Assembly (NCBI RefSeq): GCF_003096195.1
Contig: NZ_CP023004.1
Coordinates: 972,501 to 1,036,500, forward strand
Source of the DNA: Ereboglobus luteus
Lineage (GTDB): Bacteria > Verrucomicrobiota > Verrucomicrobiia > Opitutales > Opitutaceae
Direction: 5' to 3'
Length of the DNA stretch: 64,000 bases
Shown here: in pieces, positions 1 to 9,049 of the stretch
How positions within the stretch are numbered: position 1 is the first letter of the stretch
Layout: each line of letters begins with the position of its first letter
Translations under genes and position numbers: made by a program
Notes under the pieces: model-generated
What the model was told of the DNA's origin: nothing
The model's input: the letters and a program-made list of their open reading frames with translations, nothing else
The model's database searches: none

Positions 1-2
1 TC

Positions 3-878
3 GCCACCGACGCCTACGGCCCCATCGCCGACAACGCCGGCGGCAACGCCGAGATGTCCGGCCTCGGGCCCGAGGTGCGCAAACGCACCGACGCGCTCGA
101 CTCGCTTGGCAACACCACCGCAGCCACCGGCAAGGGCTTCGCAATCGGCTCCGCCGCCCTCACCGCGCTCGCGCTCCTTGCCTCCTATGTCGAAGAACTC
201 AAAATCGCGGTCGATCACCTGCAAGTGGAGACCATTGAGATCGCCGGGCACGCGGTTGAGTCCGCCAAAATCCTAAAGGCAAACATTCCAGAATTCATGA
301 CCATTTTTGAGGTCCATCTCATGAATCCGAAAGTCATCGTCGGCCTCTTCATCGGCGCCATGATGGCGTTTCTCTTCTGCGGCCTGACAATGAACGCCGT
401 CGGTCGCGCCGCCTCGCGCATGGTTGAGGAAGTGCGCCGCCAGTTCCGCGAAAAACCCGGCATCCTTGAAGGCAAGGACATGCCCGATTACGCCCGCTGC
501 GTGGAAATCTCCACCGCCGGCGCGCAACGCGAAATGATCATCCCCTCGATGCTCGCGGTCGTGGTGCCCATCGCCACCGGCCTGCTCTTCGGCGTGCCCG
601 GCGTGTTCGGATTGCTCGGCGGCGGCCTCGCCGGCGGCTTCGTCCTCGCCATCTTCATGGCCAACTCCGGCGGCGCGTGGGACAACGCCAAGAAATACAT
701 CGAGGAAGGCCACCTCGGCGGCAAAGGCTCGATCGCGCACAAGGCCGCCGTCATCGGCGACACCGTCGGCGATCCCTTCAAGGACACCTCCGGCCCCAGC
801 CTGAATATCCTCATCAAGCTCATGAGCATGGTCTCGATCGTCACCGCCGGCGTGAACATCGCCTTTACGCTATTCTAA
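3..878 (+). CDS. hppA: Membrane-bound ion-pumping pyrophosphatase, C-terminal part (5' truncated by window)
   Basis: The reading frame is open from the left edge, so the N-terminal part of the gene lies outside the window. This family hydrolyses cytoplasmic pyrophosphate and pumps H+ or Na+ across the inner membrane. The family block [16 protein letters not shown] lies at 27-74 nt, followed by [16 protein letters not shown], then several hydrophobic helices, and the C-terminal block with DNAKK and [14 protein letters not shown]. The GNTT motif is followed by Ala where K+-independent enzymes carry Lys (GNTTKA), and Gly three residues further on; by the established rule this marks a K+-dependent pyrophosphatase. 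Whether it pumps H+ or Na+ depends on upstream residues that are not visible. A strong terminator follows the stop. Family assignment is very secure. Confidence 0.97.
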   Translation, partial: ATDAYGPIADNAGGNAEMSGLGPEVRKRTDALDSLGNTTAATGKGFAIGSAALTALALLASYVEELKIAVDHLQVETIEIAGHAVESAKILKANIPEFMTIFEVHLMNPKVIVGLFIGAMMAFLFCGLTMNAVGRAASRMVEEVRRQFREKPGILEGKDMPDYARCVEISTAGAQREMIIPSMLAVVVPIATGLLFGVPGVFGLLGGGLAGGFVLAIFMANSGGAWDNAKKYIEEGHLGGKGSIAHKAAVIGDTVGDPFKDTSGPSLNILIKLMSMVSIVTAGVNIAFTLF

Positions 879-910
879 AACCCAGCGGCATCACCGGCCC
901 CGGTTTTCAC

Positions 911-947
911 ACGCCGCATCCACGAACTGATGCGGCGTTTTATTTTT
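911..947 (+). terminator. Rho-independent terminator of hppA
   Basis: ACGCCGCATC (911-920) pairs perfectly with GATGCGGCGT (929-938) around an 8-nt loop and runs straight into a T-rich tract (TTTTATTTTT). It starts 33 nt after the hppA stop codon. Confidence 0.9.
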
Positions 948-1143
948 AAGTTTCACAAATAAAGCCCGTGCCGTCCGCGCCACAAAAACTCTTGCCCGTT
1001 ATCATTTTGTATCATAAGAAACCAAATTATTCACAACCAGCCGGAACATTTTTCAGCAAGCCAAACCATCTGACATCTTATCACCAAAGGACACGTTACC
1101 CATTGCGCCAAAGCAAAATATCCAAACGCACTGTTCTGAGATC

Positions 1144-1626
1144 ATGACAAGTCAAGCCAGCATCCCCTACCCCTACGCATACTCGCACGCATCAAGCGAA
1201 GCCGCTGTCACATTGCTGCTTTGCCTGTTCATATCGGCTTACATTGTCGCCGCCGCCTACACGCTTTTTCACTGCGCCAGCGTAAAAAAAATGCGAGGGA
1301 AAAAACTCTACTTGGCCGGAATAACACTCATCCCCTTTCTGGGCACCGTTCTTTACTGGAAAAACCGCGTGGATGCGCTCTCCGAAACGGATGCTGAGAC
1401 CCCCTCCAGCAACACGCGCCCGCCGATCCCAAGGGCGCCCGACAAATACTCAAGCCCCCCGGCACCAAGCCACCCTCCGCGCTATTCCACGATGCCTCCC
1501 TTTGAATTCGCCGCGCAATCAAAGCCGCCCTTTCCCACAAAGTCACCCTTTGGAACCGCTGTCGAAAAGTCGCTCGAAAAATCGGAAACTCCACCGCGCG
1601 CGGACGACGACCTGAGAACCGCGTGA
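1144..1626 (+). CDS. Small two-helix membrane protein with proline-rich tail (paralogue 1)
   Basis: 160 aa. The first helix is around residues 19-41, the second around 55-70 and ends in IPFLGTVLYWKNR, which resembles the PLDc_N type of small membrane module (hydrophobic hairpin ending in a PFLG/LY motif). The remaining ~90 residues are hydrophilic, rich in Pro and Ser, probably disordered, and contain DKYSSPPAPSHPPRYST. The downstream gene at 1869 encodes a clear paralogue with the same order of elements. No enzymatic residues are visible and the function is unknown. The PLDc_N link is by resemblance only. A cardiolipin synthase carrying a real PLDc_N region lies at the other end of the window, but nothing ties them together. 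Confidence 0.7.
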   Translation: MTSQASIPYPYAYSHASSEAAVTLLLCLFISAYIVAAAYTLFHCASVKKMRGKKLYLAGITLIPFLGTVLYWKNRVDALSETDAETPSSNTRPPIPRAPDKYSSPPAPSHPPRYSTMPPFEFAAQSKPPFPTKSPFGTAVEKSLEKSETPPRADDDLRTA

Positions 1627-1868
1627 GCCATCGAGCGGCTCCACACTCCACCTGCGCGCCATAATTTGGCGGCGAGAGAATGTTGGCGCGCGAATCCGCC
1701 CGGCATATATTACACGAAACCTGTTTCGCACGGGATACCCGCGGGCGTGTTTTGTTTATAATATATGAAAAACTCAACGCGGGTTTTCATTTTGCATCCA
1801 TTGGCGCGAGATTAAAGTCTAACTCAGTGCAGAGCTGAAACGGACTTCCATATAATCACGCATTAAAC

Positions 1869-2273
1869 ATGTTTGCACAGGCACATTTCAATATGATCGA
1901 TGAAACAAGCCGACACTCGTGGCTTCTTTATGTGTTTGTGGCAGCATATATCATAACCACAATTTATACGCTCGCCCACTGCATCGCGACAGACTCCACG
2001 CGCAAAAAATGGCCCTTCGTGATCGCGATCCTGTTTCTTCCATTTTTTGGCACGGTGCTTTATTGGAAAAATCGCCCTGACTTTGAAACATCCTATATTC
2101 CGGTAACATTGGCTCCGACTGTTTCGCCCCAAACAAAACACCTCAAGCCGCATGACAAATATTGCAGCCCTCCACCGCCCTCTCATATTCCCCGCTATTC
2201 CACAAAATCGCCATTTGAACCGCCCAAAGACAAACCCGACACCTCCGAGGACGACAAACCGCTGCCAATTTGA
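1869..2273 (+). CDS. Small two-helix membrane protein with proline-rich tail (paralogue 2)
   Basis: 134 aa, tandem paralogue of the gene at 1144. It shares the helix end LPFFGTVLYWKNR and the tail motif DKYCSPPPPSHIPRYST followed by SPFE. An alternative ATG at 1893 (MIDETSRHS) would match the length of the first helix equally well; no clear ribosome binding site decides between them. The 242-nt spacer carries a TATAAT at 1757-1762 that could serve as a -10 element, without a convincing -35. Codon use is more AT-rich than in most genes here. Function unknown. Confidence 0.68.
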   Translation: MFAQAHFNMIDETSRHSWLLYVFVAAYIITTIYTLAHCIATDSTRKKWPFVIAILFLPFFGTVLYWKNRPDFETSYIPVTLAPTVSPQTKHLKPHDKYCSPPPPSHIPRYSTKSPFEPPKDKPDTSEDDKPLPI

Positions 2274-2381
2274 AAAGGGCGTTTTATAATTTTAAATAAA
2301 CCTACACGAACACTCCTGTTTGTGTTGATTTTTATTATAATACTAATCGCAATTAATATTTATTATATATGCAGCGCCAAT

Positions 2382-2408
2382 GGTAGGGCGGTTTCGCCGA
2401 AACCGCCG
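2382..2408 (+). repeat. REP-like element: GGTAGGGCG head plus palindrome
   Basis: The head GGTAGGGCG (2382-2390) runs into a 10-bp perfect inverted repeat, GGCGGTTTCG (2387-2396) and CGAAACCGCC (2398-2407). It lies 16 nt past the dprA stop, between convergent genes. The same head followed by a palindrome recurs at 6799, 12093 (minus strand) and 61096. Confidence 0.6.
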
Positions 2409-2423
2409 CATTTGGCATTCAAA

Positions 2424-3569
2424 TTATCCCCGCGCCTCGAACGAACCGTCGGCGCGTTTTACAATAAGGCGCTTTAGTTCCAGCATCATCAATGTGGCGG
2501 ACAGCGCGCCAGCCGGCTTTTTTGTCTGCGCGGCAATCACATCAATCGTCGGCATCGCGCCTCCGGCAAAACACGCCATCACCGCGGCCTCGTCCGCGGA
2601 TAGCCTCGCAAGTTCTGACGCGGCCACGCCGGCGTTTGCCGCCCCGGCCGCGTCACCCGCCTTCGGCAAAATCGCATGCGGCTGCAGCCCCTCCAAGTAA
2701 TTCAACTCCGAAAGCACATCGTCCACGCAGGTGACAAGCGTCGCGCCGTCGCGAATCAGCTGGTGGCATCCCGCGCTCGACGGCTGGTCGACACGCCCCG
2801 GCACGGCGAACACCTGCCTCCCTTGCTCGCCGGCGAATTTCGCCGTGATCATCGACCCGCCCGCCTTGTCGGACTCGACCACGATCACGCCCTCGCACAT
2901 CCCCGCCACGATGCGGTTGCGCATGGCAAAACTCTGCCTGTCCGCGCGCCGCCCGAAGGGGAACTCCGAAAAGACCGCGCCCTCCGCCTCGATGCGGCGA
3001 TAGACATCCAAGTTTTCCGGCGGATAAATAATGTCGATTCCCGTGCCGAGCACCGCGACCGTCCTGCCGCCGACAAGCAGCGCGCCCTCGTGCGCCGCCG
3101 TGTCGATTCCGCGCGCCAGCCCGCTCACAATGCAAAAGCCCAGGCGCGCCAGCTCGGACGCCAGTTTTTTCGCCGTCGCCTGTCCGTAAAGCGTGGTGTG
3201 CCGCGTCCCGACAATCGCAATGCAGGGGCGGTCGATTGTGTATTCACCTTTTCGATACAAGCCGATCGGTGGATCGTAAATCTCGCGCAGCAGCCTCGGG
3301 TAGCCCGCATCCGATTTTGTCACAAAAACCGCGCCGCTTTTCGCCATGCGATCCTCCTCGCGCGCCAGATCGAAATTCTCCCGCCAGTTGACAATGCTCG
3401 CGCTCATCGCGGGGCCGACGCCCTTGACGCGCTCCAGCCGCTGCGCGCCCGCCGACAAAATCGCGCGCGGATCGCCGCCGAACTCCGCCAGTAATCGCGT
3501 GCAAGAAACAGGTCCGATATTTGGCAGTCCGTTGAGAACAAGAAACGCCTGTTGCCCGGTGAGGTTCAT
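2424..3569 (-). CDS. dprA: DNA-processing protein DprA
   Basis: 381 aa from the ATG at 3569. DprA loads RecA onto incoming single-stranded DNA during natural transformation. Visible parts: N-terminal helix-hairpin-helix/SAM-like region (LPNIGPVSCTRLL, VKGVGPAMS), then the extended Rossmann fold with AIVGTRHTTLYG, SGLARGIDTAAH, VAVLGTGIDIIYPPEN, the F-MRNRIVAG strand and SDKAGGSM, and a C-terminal winged-helix-like segment. The frame stays open upstream to 3692, but the added residues are low quality and overlap nnr; the start at 3569 is chosen because it gives an ATGA overlap with the nnr stop, a sign of translational coupling. With pilus genes in the same window, competence is possible but unproven. 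Confidence 0.95.
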   Translation of the reverse strand: MNLTGQQAFLVLNGLPNIGPVSCTRLLAEFGGDPRAILSAGAQRLERVKGVGPAMSASIVNWRENFDLAREEDRMAKSGAVFVTKSDAGYPRLLREIYDPPIGLYRKGEYTIDRPCIAIVGTRHTTLYGQATAKKLASELARLGFCIVSGLARGIDTAAHEGALLVGGRTVAVLGTGIDIIYPPENLDVYRRIEAEGAVFSEFPFGRRADRQSFAMRNRIVAGMCEGVIVVESDKAGGSMITAKFAGEQGRQVFAVPGRVDQPSSAGCHQLIRDGATLVTCVDDVLSELNYLEGLQPHAILPKAGDAAGAANAGVAASELARLSADEAAVMACFAGGAMPTIDVIAAQTKKPAGALSATLMMLELKRLIVKRADGSFEARG

Positions 3570-5074
3570 TGGGAAACCCCGCGCAAAACTTCGGGCAGGA
3601 AATCCAGCAACTGCGTTGTTCGCACCGCGTGCTGTCCATGCGCGCGCGCCAGGCAATCCGCCGCCATGCCATGCCACACCGTGCCGCGGCACGCGGCATG
3701 CAACAACGCTCCCGGAGCCTGCGCGAGCAGTCCGCCAATCATTCCCGCAAGCAAATCGCCGCTGCCCCCGCGCGCGAGCACAGGACCGCCAAACGGGGAA
3801 ATGTATTTTCTCCCCGAATGCTCGATCAGCGTAAGAGGCCCCTTGCGCACAACCACCGCGCCGTCCGGAATCGCCGCTTCGACGCGTTGATACTCGCCCG
3901 CGTGCGGCGTGAGAATCCGCGGTGCCTTGCCGGACGCGATAATATCCGACTGCAACGCGTCGGCATCGAGCACGACGGGAATGTTTTCATTGATGCGCAA
4001 AATTTCTGTCACCAGCGCGAACGATTCGCGGTCACGCGACAACCCGGGGCCGATAACAAGCGCCGTCGCGTTCGCGGTGCCGGATGTTTTTTCGGAAACC
4101 CGCTCGCGAAACACCGGCAAATCCTCAAGCGCCAAACCGCCCCCGGGCGATTCGGCCATGCCGTGCCAAATCGCCTCCGGCACTTGCGCGGCAAACACAG
4201 GCGCGAGCGATTCGGGCACAAACGCGGTGACAAGCCCCGCGCCGCTGCGAAGCGCCGCCTGCACGCTCATCAAAACCGCGCCCGGATATTTGCGCGAGCC
4301 TCCAACGATGAAGAGGTGCCCATAATCGCGCTTGTCGGTGTGCGAGGAACGAAGCGCGCGAAGAGGCGCGAGAGCCGCCGGCGTAAGTGTTGCGGTGTCG
4401 CGACACGGGCTGCCGCTGAAAAATCCCAAATCCAGATAGCGCACCCGTCCGCTGTTTGGATTTTCCAGCACCGGTGTTTTCACAATCCCCGTCGCATAAG
4501 TGAAATCCGCCCGAAATGAACCGCTCGGCATGTCAACCGCCGCGCGCAAACAAACCGGCAGCGCGTTCACCGAGTCGATCAACTGTGCGACACGCTCATC
4601 CACCGACGGGCGAAATTGAAAACCGAAAATTCCATCGAGGCATAAATCAAAACCCGCGCCGTCTTTTTGCACCGCCGCCGCGTCGAATACCGCCACCCGC
4701 TCCGGCGCGGCTTGCGCAAGCTCCCTGTGAGCGCGCCATGCCAGCGGACGCAGCGACTGCTCGCCAAAAACAAAACACACCGCCGCCTTTGCGCGCGGAT
4801 GTTTTTCCAAAATGTGCCGCGCCGCAATCAACGCATCCCCGCCGTTGTGCCCCTTGCCCGCGAGAACAAGCACGCGCGCGTTTTCGGGAAATGCGCCCAG
4901 CTCGCGATAATCACGCAGCACGGCATCGGCGATTGCGCGACCGGCGCGTTGCATCGCGGGCCATTCACGCGTCTCGTCCCCGCCAAACAACGCGGCCTCG
5001 AACTGCCTCGCCTCGTCAATCGTGAGCACGGGATGCGCGGCGCCGGGTTCAAGCATGTCGTGGGGCGTGTTCAT
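3566..5074 (-). CDS. nnr: Bifunctional NAD(P)H-hydrate epimerase / ADP-dependent NAD(P)H-hydrate dehydratase
   Basis: 502 aa from the ATG at 5074; a GTG at 5083 would add three residues. It repairs damaged NAD(P)HX: the N-terminal YjeF_N half (about 1-220, with LAGKGHNGGDALIAARHL-type nucleotide loop) is the epimerase, and the C-terminal ribokinase-like half is the dehydratase. In the C half, AALRSGAGLVT, GPGLSRDRES, VVLDADAL, LTPHAGEYQR and the ADP/substrate loop ARGGSGDLLAGMIGGLLAQ are all present. The stop overlaps the dprA start as ATGA. The epimerase-dehydratase fusion is the usual bacterial form and has the usual length of about 500 residues. Confidence 0.93.
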   Translation of the reverse strand: MNTPHDMLEPGAAHPVLTIDEARQFEAALFGGDETREWPAMQRAGRAIADAVLRDYRELGAFPENARVLVLAGKGHNGGDALIAARHILEKHPRAKAAVCFVFGEQSLRPLAWRAHRELAQAAPERVAVFDAAAVQKDGAGFDLCLDGIFGFQFRPSVDERVAQLIDSVNALPVCLRAAVDMPSGSFRADFTYATGIVKTPVLENPNSGRVRYLDLGFFSGSPCRDTATLTPAALAPLRALRSSHTDKRDYGHLFIVGGSRKYPGAVLMSVQAALRSGAGLVTAFVPESLAPVFAAQVPEAIWHGMAESPGGGLALEDLPVFRERVSEKTSGTANATALVIGPGLSRDRESFALVTEILRINENIPVVLDADALQSDIIASGKAPRILTPHAGEYQRVEAAIPDGAVVVRKGPLTLIEHSGRKYISPFGGPVLARGGSGDLLAGMIGGLLAQAPGALLHAACRGTVWHGMAADCLARAHGQHAVRTTQLLDFLPEVLRGVSQ

Positions 5075-5155
5075 TTTCAGCACACGAGATCATGCACGGC
5101 AAAGCGCGAACTGCCAAGCGCGTTTGGCAAGGCGACGGCAAGAAACCCACCGTCT

Positions 5156-7642
5156 CTATTTCGCCTTTAAAATCAGCGTGTGCTCGGCCGACCCCGGCAG
5201 GAACGGCGTGGGTTCGCCGCGCGCCCACGCCTCATGACCGGCCTTGTAGTAGGGCGAATGCGGATGCCCGCTCTGGCCGCATGGCATGTGAAAAATGCCC
5301 TCGTCCTCCCTCCCTGGCGAAACCGCGAAGCGCATTGACGCGCCGAATGACGGAGCCTGCACGCGGGGCACGCCAAGGTCCCCCGGCAATTCCTGCGCGG
5401 GCATGTTCAAGTTGAGGCAATGCCCCAGCGCGCCCATGAGACCGTCGCCAAGCGGATGCTTGATGCGCGAAACATTAAACGCGCCCCAGCGCGCATCGGC
5501 GGGATTTGAAAAACCGGCGGCGGAAAGATCGCGGCGCGCATCCTCGGCGGCGGCGAGCAGCAAGTCGGTCCACGCGGCGTATTCGGGATCAAGCAGGTGC
5601 ATCGGCTGTTTTTGAAGAAGATTCCAAACCGGCTCCTCGGCGCGGAGATGATTGTAGTTGAAATCTGGATACGAATAGGCGCACGGATAAAAAATGGGGT
5701 CGAGAACGCGGGCGATGACATGCCCGCGGAAGCGGCTCACGATCGCATAGGCGGCTGAATCCGCGGCGGCGCGCGCGCCCGGGGTTTCATCGCCCCAAGT
5801 TTCTCCGGCGGCGGCGCGAAGGCTCGCGAGTTTTTTGTTTTTTGTCGCGGCAAGCGTGTCGCGCAGGAGCGTGTGCCAGCGGGCGAGATGCGGCGCGCCC
5901 TCGTCGAGCGCGATGGCGAGGAGATCGCGCGGCGCGGCATTTTCATCGAGGCGTCCAAGGAGGCTCTGGATGCGCGCGCCGCGTTCGCCGGGGCTGTAAC
6001 CGCCGTCTCCGAAAAGCGCGAGCGTGTCGCCGCCGAAAAGCCGCTGGTTCGCCGTCGAAATATGTTCGCCCGGGCCGCGAATGATGGACGGCATTTTTTG
6101 GGGCGACAGCAAACCGCGCCAGCCGCGATCGCCAAAAGACCAGGTTGCGGGAATGCGCCCGTCGTAGCCGAAACGATCCGGAAGCCGTCCGCAAATCGTC
6201 CAGCCGATCTCGCCGGCGACATCGGCGACGAGCATGTTTTGCGCGGGAATTCCCGCGCGGTTGGCGATGCGGATGGCGTCGCGAACCGTGGTTGCGGTTT
6301 CCAGATCGACGAGGCCGTAGTTGGCGGCGGCGGGATCGTGAAACACCCATTTCAGCGCGAGCTTTTGCCCTTTCCGGTTTTCACCGATAACCGGGCCCCA
6401 AATGCTGCTTTCAACATAGTGAACCGCCGGGTTTTTCCATCCGCGCACATTGATGTTTTCCGTGCGCGTTTCGGTTTGGATGATGTCCCTGTCGGTGTAG
6501 TAGAAACTTTTGCCGGCGATATCGGGCGTGAGCACGATCACATCGCTTGTGTCCGCATAGGAATTCGTGAAACCCCATGCGATGCTGCCGTTGCTTCCGG
6601 CCACAAAAACGGGCGCGCCGGGGAGTGTGACGCCGGTGACGGTTACCACATGTTTCCACATCATCGAAACGCGATACCATGTGTTGGGCGCGCGAAGCGA
6701 AAGGTGCATGTCGTTTTCGATCATGCCGCCCCGCGCGCGTCCGACTGCCATGCTGTTCGAACCCTCGGCATAAACGGGCGAGGCCGCCGCATGGCGCCGG
6801 TAGGGCGAAGCCGCCGGCTGAGCCGGAGATGCTTGCGGCTCACCCGATGGGTTCGCCCTACCCAATGCAATGCCCGCGCGAAGGTTGATTGATTGCGGAC
6901 CGGGAATCGGGGCGAGCGGCGCGGTGGTGCGGTCGATCGCGGAATCATTGGGCGCGATAACCGGCGCGAAATAAACCAGCACTTTGTTGTCATACCAATC
7001 GCGGATAATGCCGAGCGAGCGCTCATGCGTCGCCTCGGGATGCTGCATGTCAAACGCCATCGCATGAATGACCAGGATGCTGTCCTCGGGCAGCCACGGA
7101 CACGGCACCCCGCGCAACACCAAGTATTCGAAAGGCCGCTCGCGAAGTTGCGCGAGCCCGGTGTTCACGCCCTCGGCGTAAGCGTCGAGAAGCGCGCGTT
7201 GCGAAACGGGAAGCAGCGCGAGCGATTTTTGCGCTACGGCGCGCAGGCCGTGAACGCGCGCGGATTTGTCGGCGGCCAATGTTTTATCGCCAAACAATTC
7301 CGAGAGCTCGCCCGCGGCGCGGCGGCGCGCGAGGTCCATCTGAAAAAAACGATCCTGCGCGTGAAGAAAGCCCAGCGCGCGCGCGGCATCAGTGCGTGTG
7401 ACCGCCTTGATCGTCGGCACTCCGAGCGCGTCGCGCTCGACGGTCACGTCGGCGGAAAGGCCGGCAACCACGACCGTGCCGTCGAGTTGCGGCAGGCTCG
7501 CCTTCATGCGCTGGTGAAAGCGCCACGCAAAAACGATGGCGATGACTACGAAGGCACCAAGCGCAGCAAAAACAGCGCGCGCATACTGGCGCTGGCGGCG
7601 CTTCCGAACATCGCGAAGTGTTGTGACAGTTGGGTCGGGCAT
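5156..7642 (-). CDS. Penicillin acylase family Ntn-hydrolase, membrane anchored
   Basis: 828 aa from the ATG at 7642; a GTG at 7654 adds four residues. These enzymes hydrolyse amides such as acyl-homoserine lactones or beta-lactam side chains, and mature by self-cleavage before a catalytic Ser. There is a basic N-terminus and one hydrophobic helix (about residues 21-43), so it is anchored in or exported across the inner membrane. The A-chain block (ALGFLHAQDRFFQMDLARR) is intact, and the nucleophile is the Ser of AEGSNSMAVG (codon 6758-6760). NDMHL, GSNGSIAWGFTNSYADTSDV and the C-terminal PGQSGHPHSPYY-like block are present. About 22 residues just before the catalytic Ser are encoded by a REP-like palindrome (6799-6862), at the place where family members carry a removable spacer peptide. 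Actual substrate unknown. Confidence 0.92.
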   Translation of the reverse strand: MPDPTVTTLRDVRKRRQRQYARAVFAALGAFVVIAIVFAWRFHQRMKASLPQLDGTVVVAGLSADVTVERDALGVPTIKAVTRTDAARALGFLHAQDRFFQMDLARRRAAGELSELFGDKTLAADKSARVHGLRAVAQKSLALLPVSQRALLDAYAEGVNTGLAQLRERPFEYLVLRGVPCPWLPEDSILVIHAMAFDMQHPEATHERSLGIIRDWYDNKVLVYFAPVIAPNDSAIDRTTAPLAPIPGPQSINLRAGIALGRANPSGEPQASPAQPAASPYRRHAAASPVYAEGSNSMAVGRARGGMIENDMHLSLRAPNTWYRVSMMWKHVVTVTGVTLPGAPVFVAGSNGSIAWGFTNSYADTSDVIVLTPDIAGKSFYYTDRDIIQTETRTENINVRGWKNPAVHYVESSIWGPVIGENRKGQKLALKWVFHDPAAANYGLVDLETATTVRDAIRIANRAGIPAQNMLVADVAGEIGWTICGRLPDRFGYDGRIPATWSFGDRGWRGLLSPQKMPSIIRGPGEHISTANQRLFGGDTLALFGDGGYSPGERGARIQSLLGRLDENAAPRDLLAIALDEGAPHLARWHTLLRDTLAATKNKKLASLRAAAGETWGDETPGARAAADSAAYAIVSRFRGHVIARVLDPIFYPCAYSYPDFNYNHLRAEEPVWNLLQKQPMHLLDPEYAAWTDLLLAAAEDARRDLSAAGFSNPADARWGAFNVSRIKHPLGDGLMGALGHCLNLNMPAQELPGDLGVPRVQAPSFGASMRFAVSPGREDEGIFHMPCGQSGHPHSPYYKAGHEAWARGEPTPFLPGSAEHTLILKAK
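6799..6862 (-). repeat. REP-like palindrome inserted in frame in the acylase gene
   Basis: Perfect 11-bp terminal inverted repeats, GGTAGGGCGAA (6799-6809) and TTCGCCCTACC (6852-6862), enclose an inner palindrome CCGGCTGAGCCGG. Read on the gene strand it codes for a Pro/Ala/Ser-rich stretch (about residues 261-282 from the ATG at 7642). Confidence 0.75.
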
Positions 7643-7770
7643 AGGAAAAATCACGTTGATCCAAACCAGTCCCGGACTCCAGTGCGAGTAAAACGCACGG
7701 GGAAAAGAGGCGAAGCGCGGTCTTGCATCGCGGGACAGAATTTGGATAAATGGCGCAGCTTTTTACCGCC

Positions 7771-8295
7771 ATGAAAACATATCGCCACTCCCTTGTTTTT
7801 TCCCTGATTGCCCTTGCCTGCCTGTTTCTCGCGGCGTGCTCCGAACCCGCCGATCCGCGCACCGCGCCCATCACCGCGGCCTCTCCCGACGCATTCAAGG
7901 AATGGACGGCGAAAGCCGGGCAAAAAATCCCCGCGGCGGAAATGCGTGAGTTTGAGGAATGCGTGAAGGAAATCCGCCTCGGCATCATGCTGCGCAAGGA
8001 GGCGTCGGGCGTCGATCCGGTCGCGTGGAAATTGTGCGAATACATCAACGGCAAAACATTCGGCGAAGTGCTGCTTCTCGGCTACGACACCGAGGCCGGT
8101 GCCGTAGCCAAGGAGATCGAACTTCAACGCGCCAACATGCAAAAAATCGAGGAGCGCCTAAACGGGCCGGGCAGCGACGCGGCCAAGGCGCCCCTGCGCG
8201 ACCATTACGCGCAGGTGAAGGACAATGTCGAAAAACTGGAAGCCCGCCTCAAAAAAGCAAAGGCGCGCCTGGCCGAATTGCAGGCGAAAAAATAA
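7771..8295 (+). CDS. Putative lipoprotein with C-terminal coiled coil
   Basis: 174 aa from the ATG at 7771; the frame extends upstream to 7750 but the start at 7771 gives a standard lipoprotein signal, MKTYRHSLVFSL... with the lipobox FLAAC. After Cys23 comes a hydrophilic domain of about 100 residues containing FEECVKEIRLGIMLRKEA and then a Lys/Glu/Ala-rich helix (about 110-174) typical of a coiled coil. It diverges from the acylase gene, 128 bp away. No known domain recognised; probably a periplasm-facing lipoprotein. Confidence 0.75.
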   Translation: MKTYRHSLVFSLIALACLFLAACSEPADPRTAPITAASPDAFKEWTAKAGQKIPAAEMREFEECVKEIRLGIMLRKEASGVDPVAWKLCEYINGKTFGEVLLLGYDTEAGAVAKEIELQRANMQKIEERLNGPGSDAAKAPLRDHYAQVKDNVEKLEARLKKAKARLAELQAKK

Positions 8296-8374
8296 AACCG
8301 CGCGGGAACGGCGTTCTCGCATTGCGCAGCTTCGACTTTACGAACGGGCCACAAAACGCATACTGTCGCGCCTT

Positions 8375-8992
8375 ATGTCAAATGGCGTCCCGATTATTTC
8401 CGGTCCGCGCCCGCGGGCAATCGCGGGAGGACACGCCGTGCGAGGAGTTGGGGTGCGCGCAAATTCGCTCGTGCTCGCACTGGCGCTGGCGATGCCGGTC
8501 ATCGTGCACATGGCGCCCTGGGGCGGCGGGATGTCGCTGGGGGCGTTTCTGCTGCCGATGTTTTGGGCTGCGTTCGTGGCGGTGTATCTTTACGGAATCT
8601 GGCCGGGTTTGCTCGTGGCAGTATTCGGCCCGGTCGTGAATAATTTCCTGACAAATTTTCCCGAGCTGCGCATCAACACGGTGCTGACGTTTGAGGTGGC
8701 GGTGTTTGTTGTGTTTTCGTGGCTGGTGCTGCGCAATCCGCGCGGGCGGGCATTCTGGCTGCTGGCGCCGCTGGCGTATGTGGTGGCAAAGGTGTGCTCG
8801 TGCGCGCTGATCGCCGCGGGCGTGGAGATTTTCGGCAACATGGGCGTGGCGACAGAATTTTTCGCGAGATCCGTTTCGCGGGGCGCACCGGGATTGGTCG
8901 TGCTCGCGGCGATCAACTTCGCATTGGTGCGCGGATGGATCGGAAGCAATGGCGCGGGCGGCGGAGGCCACGGGCCGGAGGCCGCGGCCTAG
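8375..8992 (+). CDS. Integral membrane protein, possibly ECF-transporter S-component-like
   Basis: 205 aa from the ATG at 8375 (MSNGVPII). The open frame extends further upstream, but those residues are very basic and overlap the lipoprotein gene, so they are rejected. After about 30 polar residues there are five hydrophobic segments (about 31-48, 52-72, 90-108, 116-138 and 160-178). The pattern MPVIVHMAPWGGGMSLG and LLPMFWAAFVAVYLYGIWPG is reminiscent of small-molecule S components of ECF transporters, but I cannot confirm the family. The tail is Gly-rich. It is followed after 57 bp by a phosphoribosyltransferase, which would fit nucleobase or vitamin salvage; this is speculative. Confidence 0.65.
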   Translation: MSNGVPIISGPRPRAIAGGHAVRGVGVRANSLVLALALAMPVIVHMAPWGGGMSLGAFLLPMFWAAFVAVYLYGIWPGLLVAVFGPVVNNFLTNFPELRINTVLTFEVAVFVVFSWLVLRNPRGRAFWLLAPLAYVVAKVCSCALIAAGVEIFGNMGVATEFFARSVSRGAPGLVVLAAINFALVRGWIGSNGAGGGGHGPEAAA

Positions 8993-9049
8993 TTGCCCGC
9001 GTTCGCGAGGAATTCCAAATTCAATAATCAAACTCCAACAATCCGACTC

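Noticed and set aside
3569-3692. N-terminal extension of DprA
   Set aside because: The added 41 residues are low complexity and overlap nnr; the ATGA overlap fixes the start at 3569.
5246-5262. TAGGGCGAA match to the REP head
   Set aside because: It encodes the conserved HSPYY block of the acylase and has no palindrome behind it; likely coincidence.
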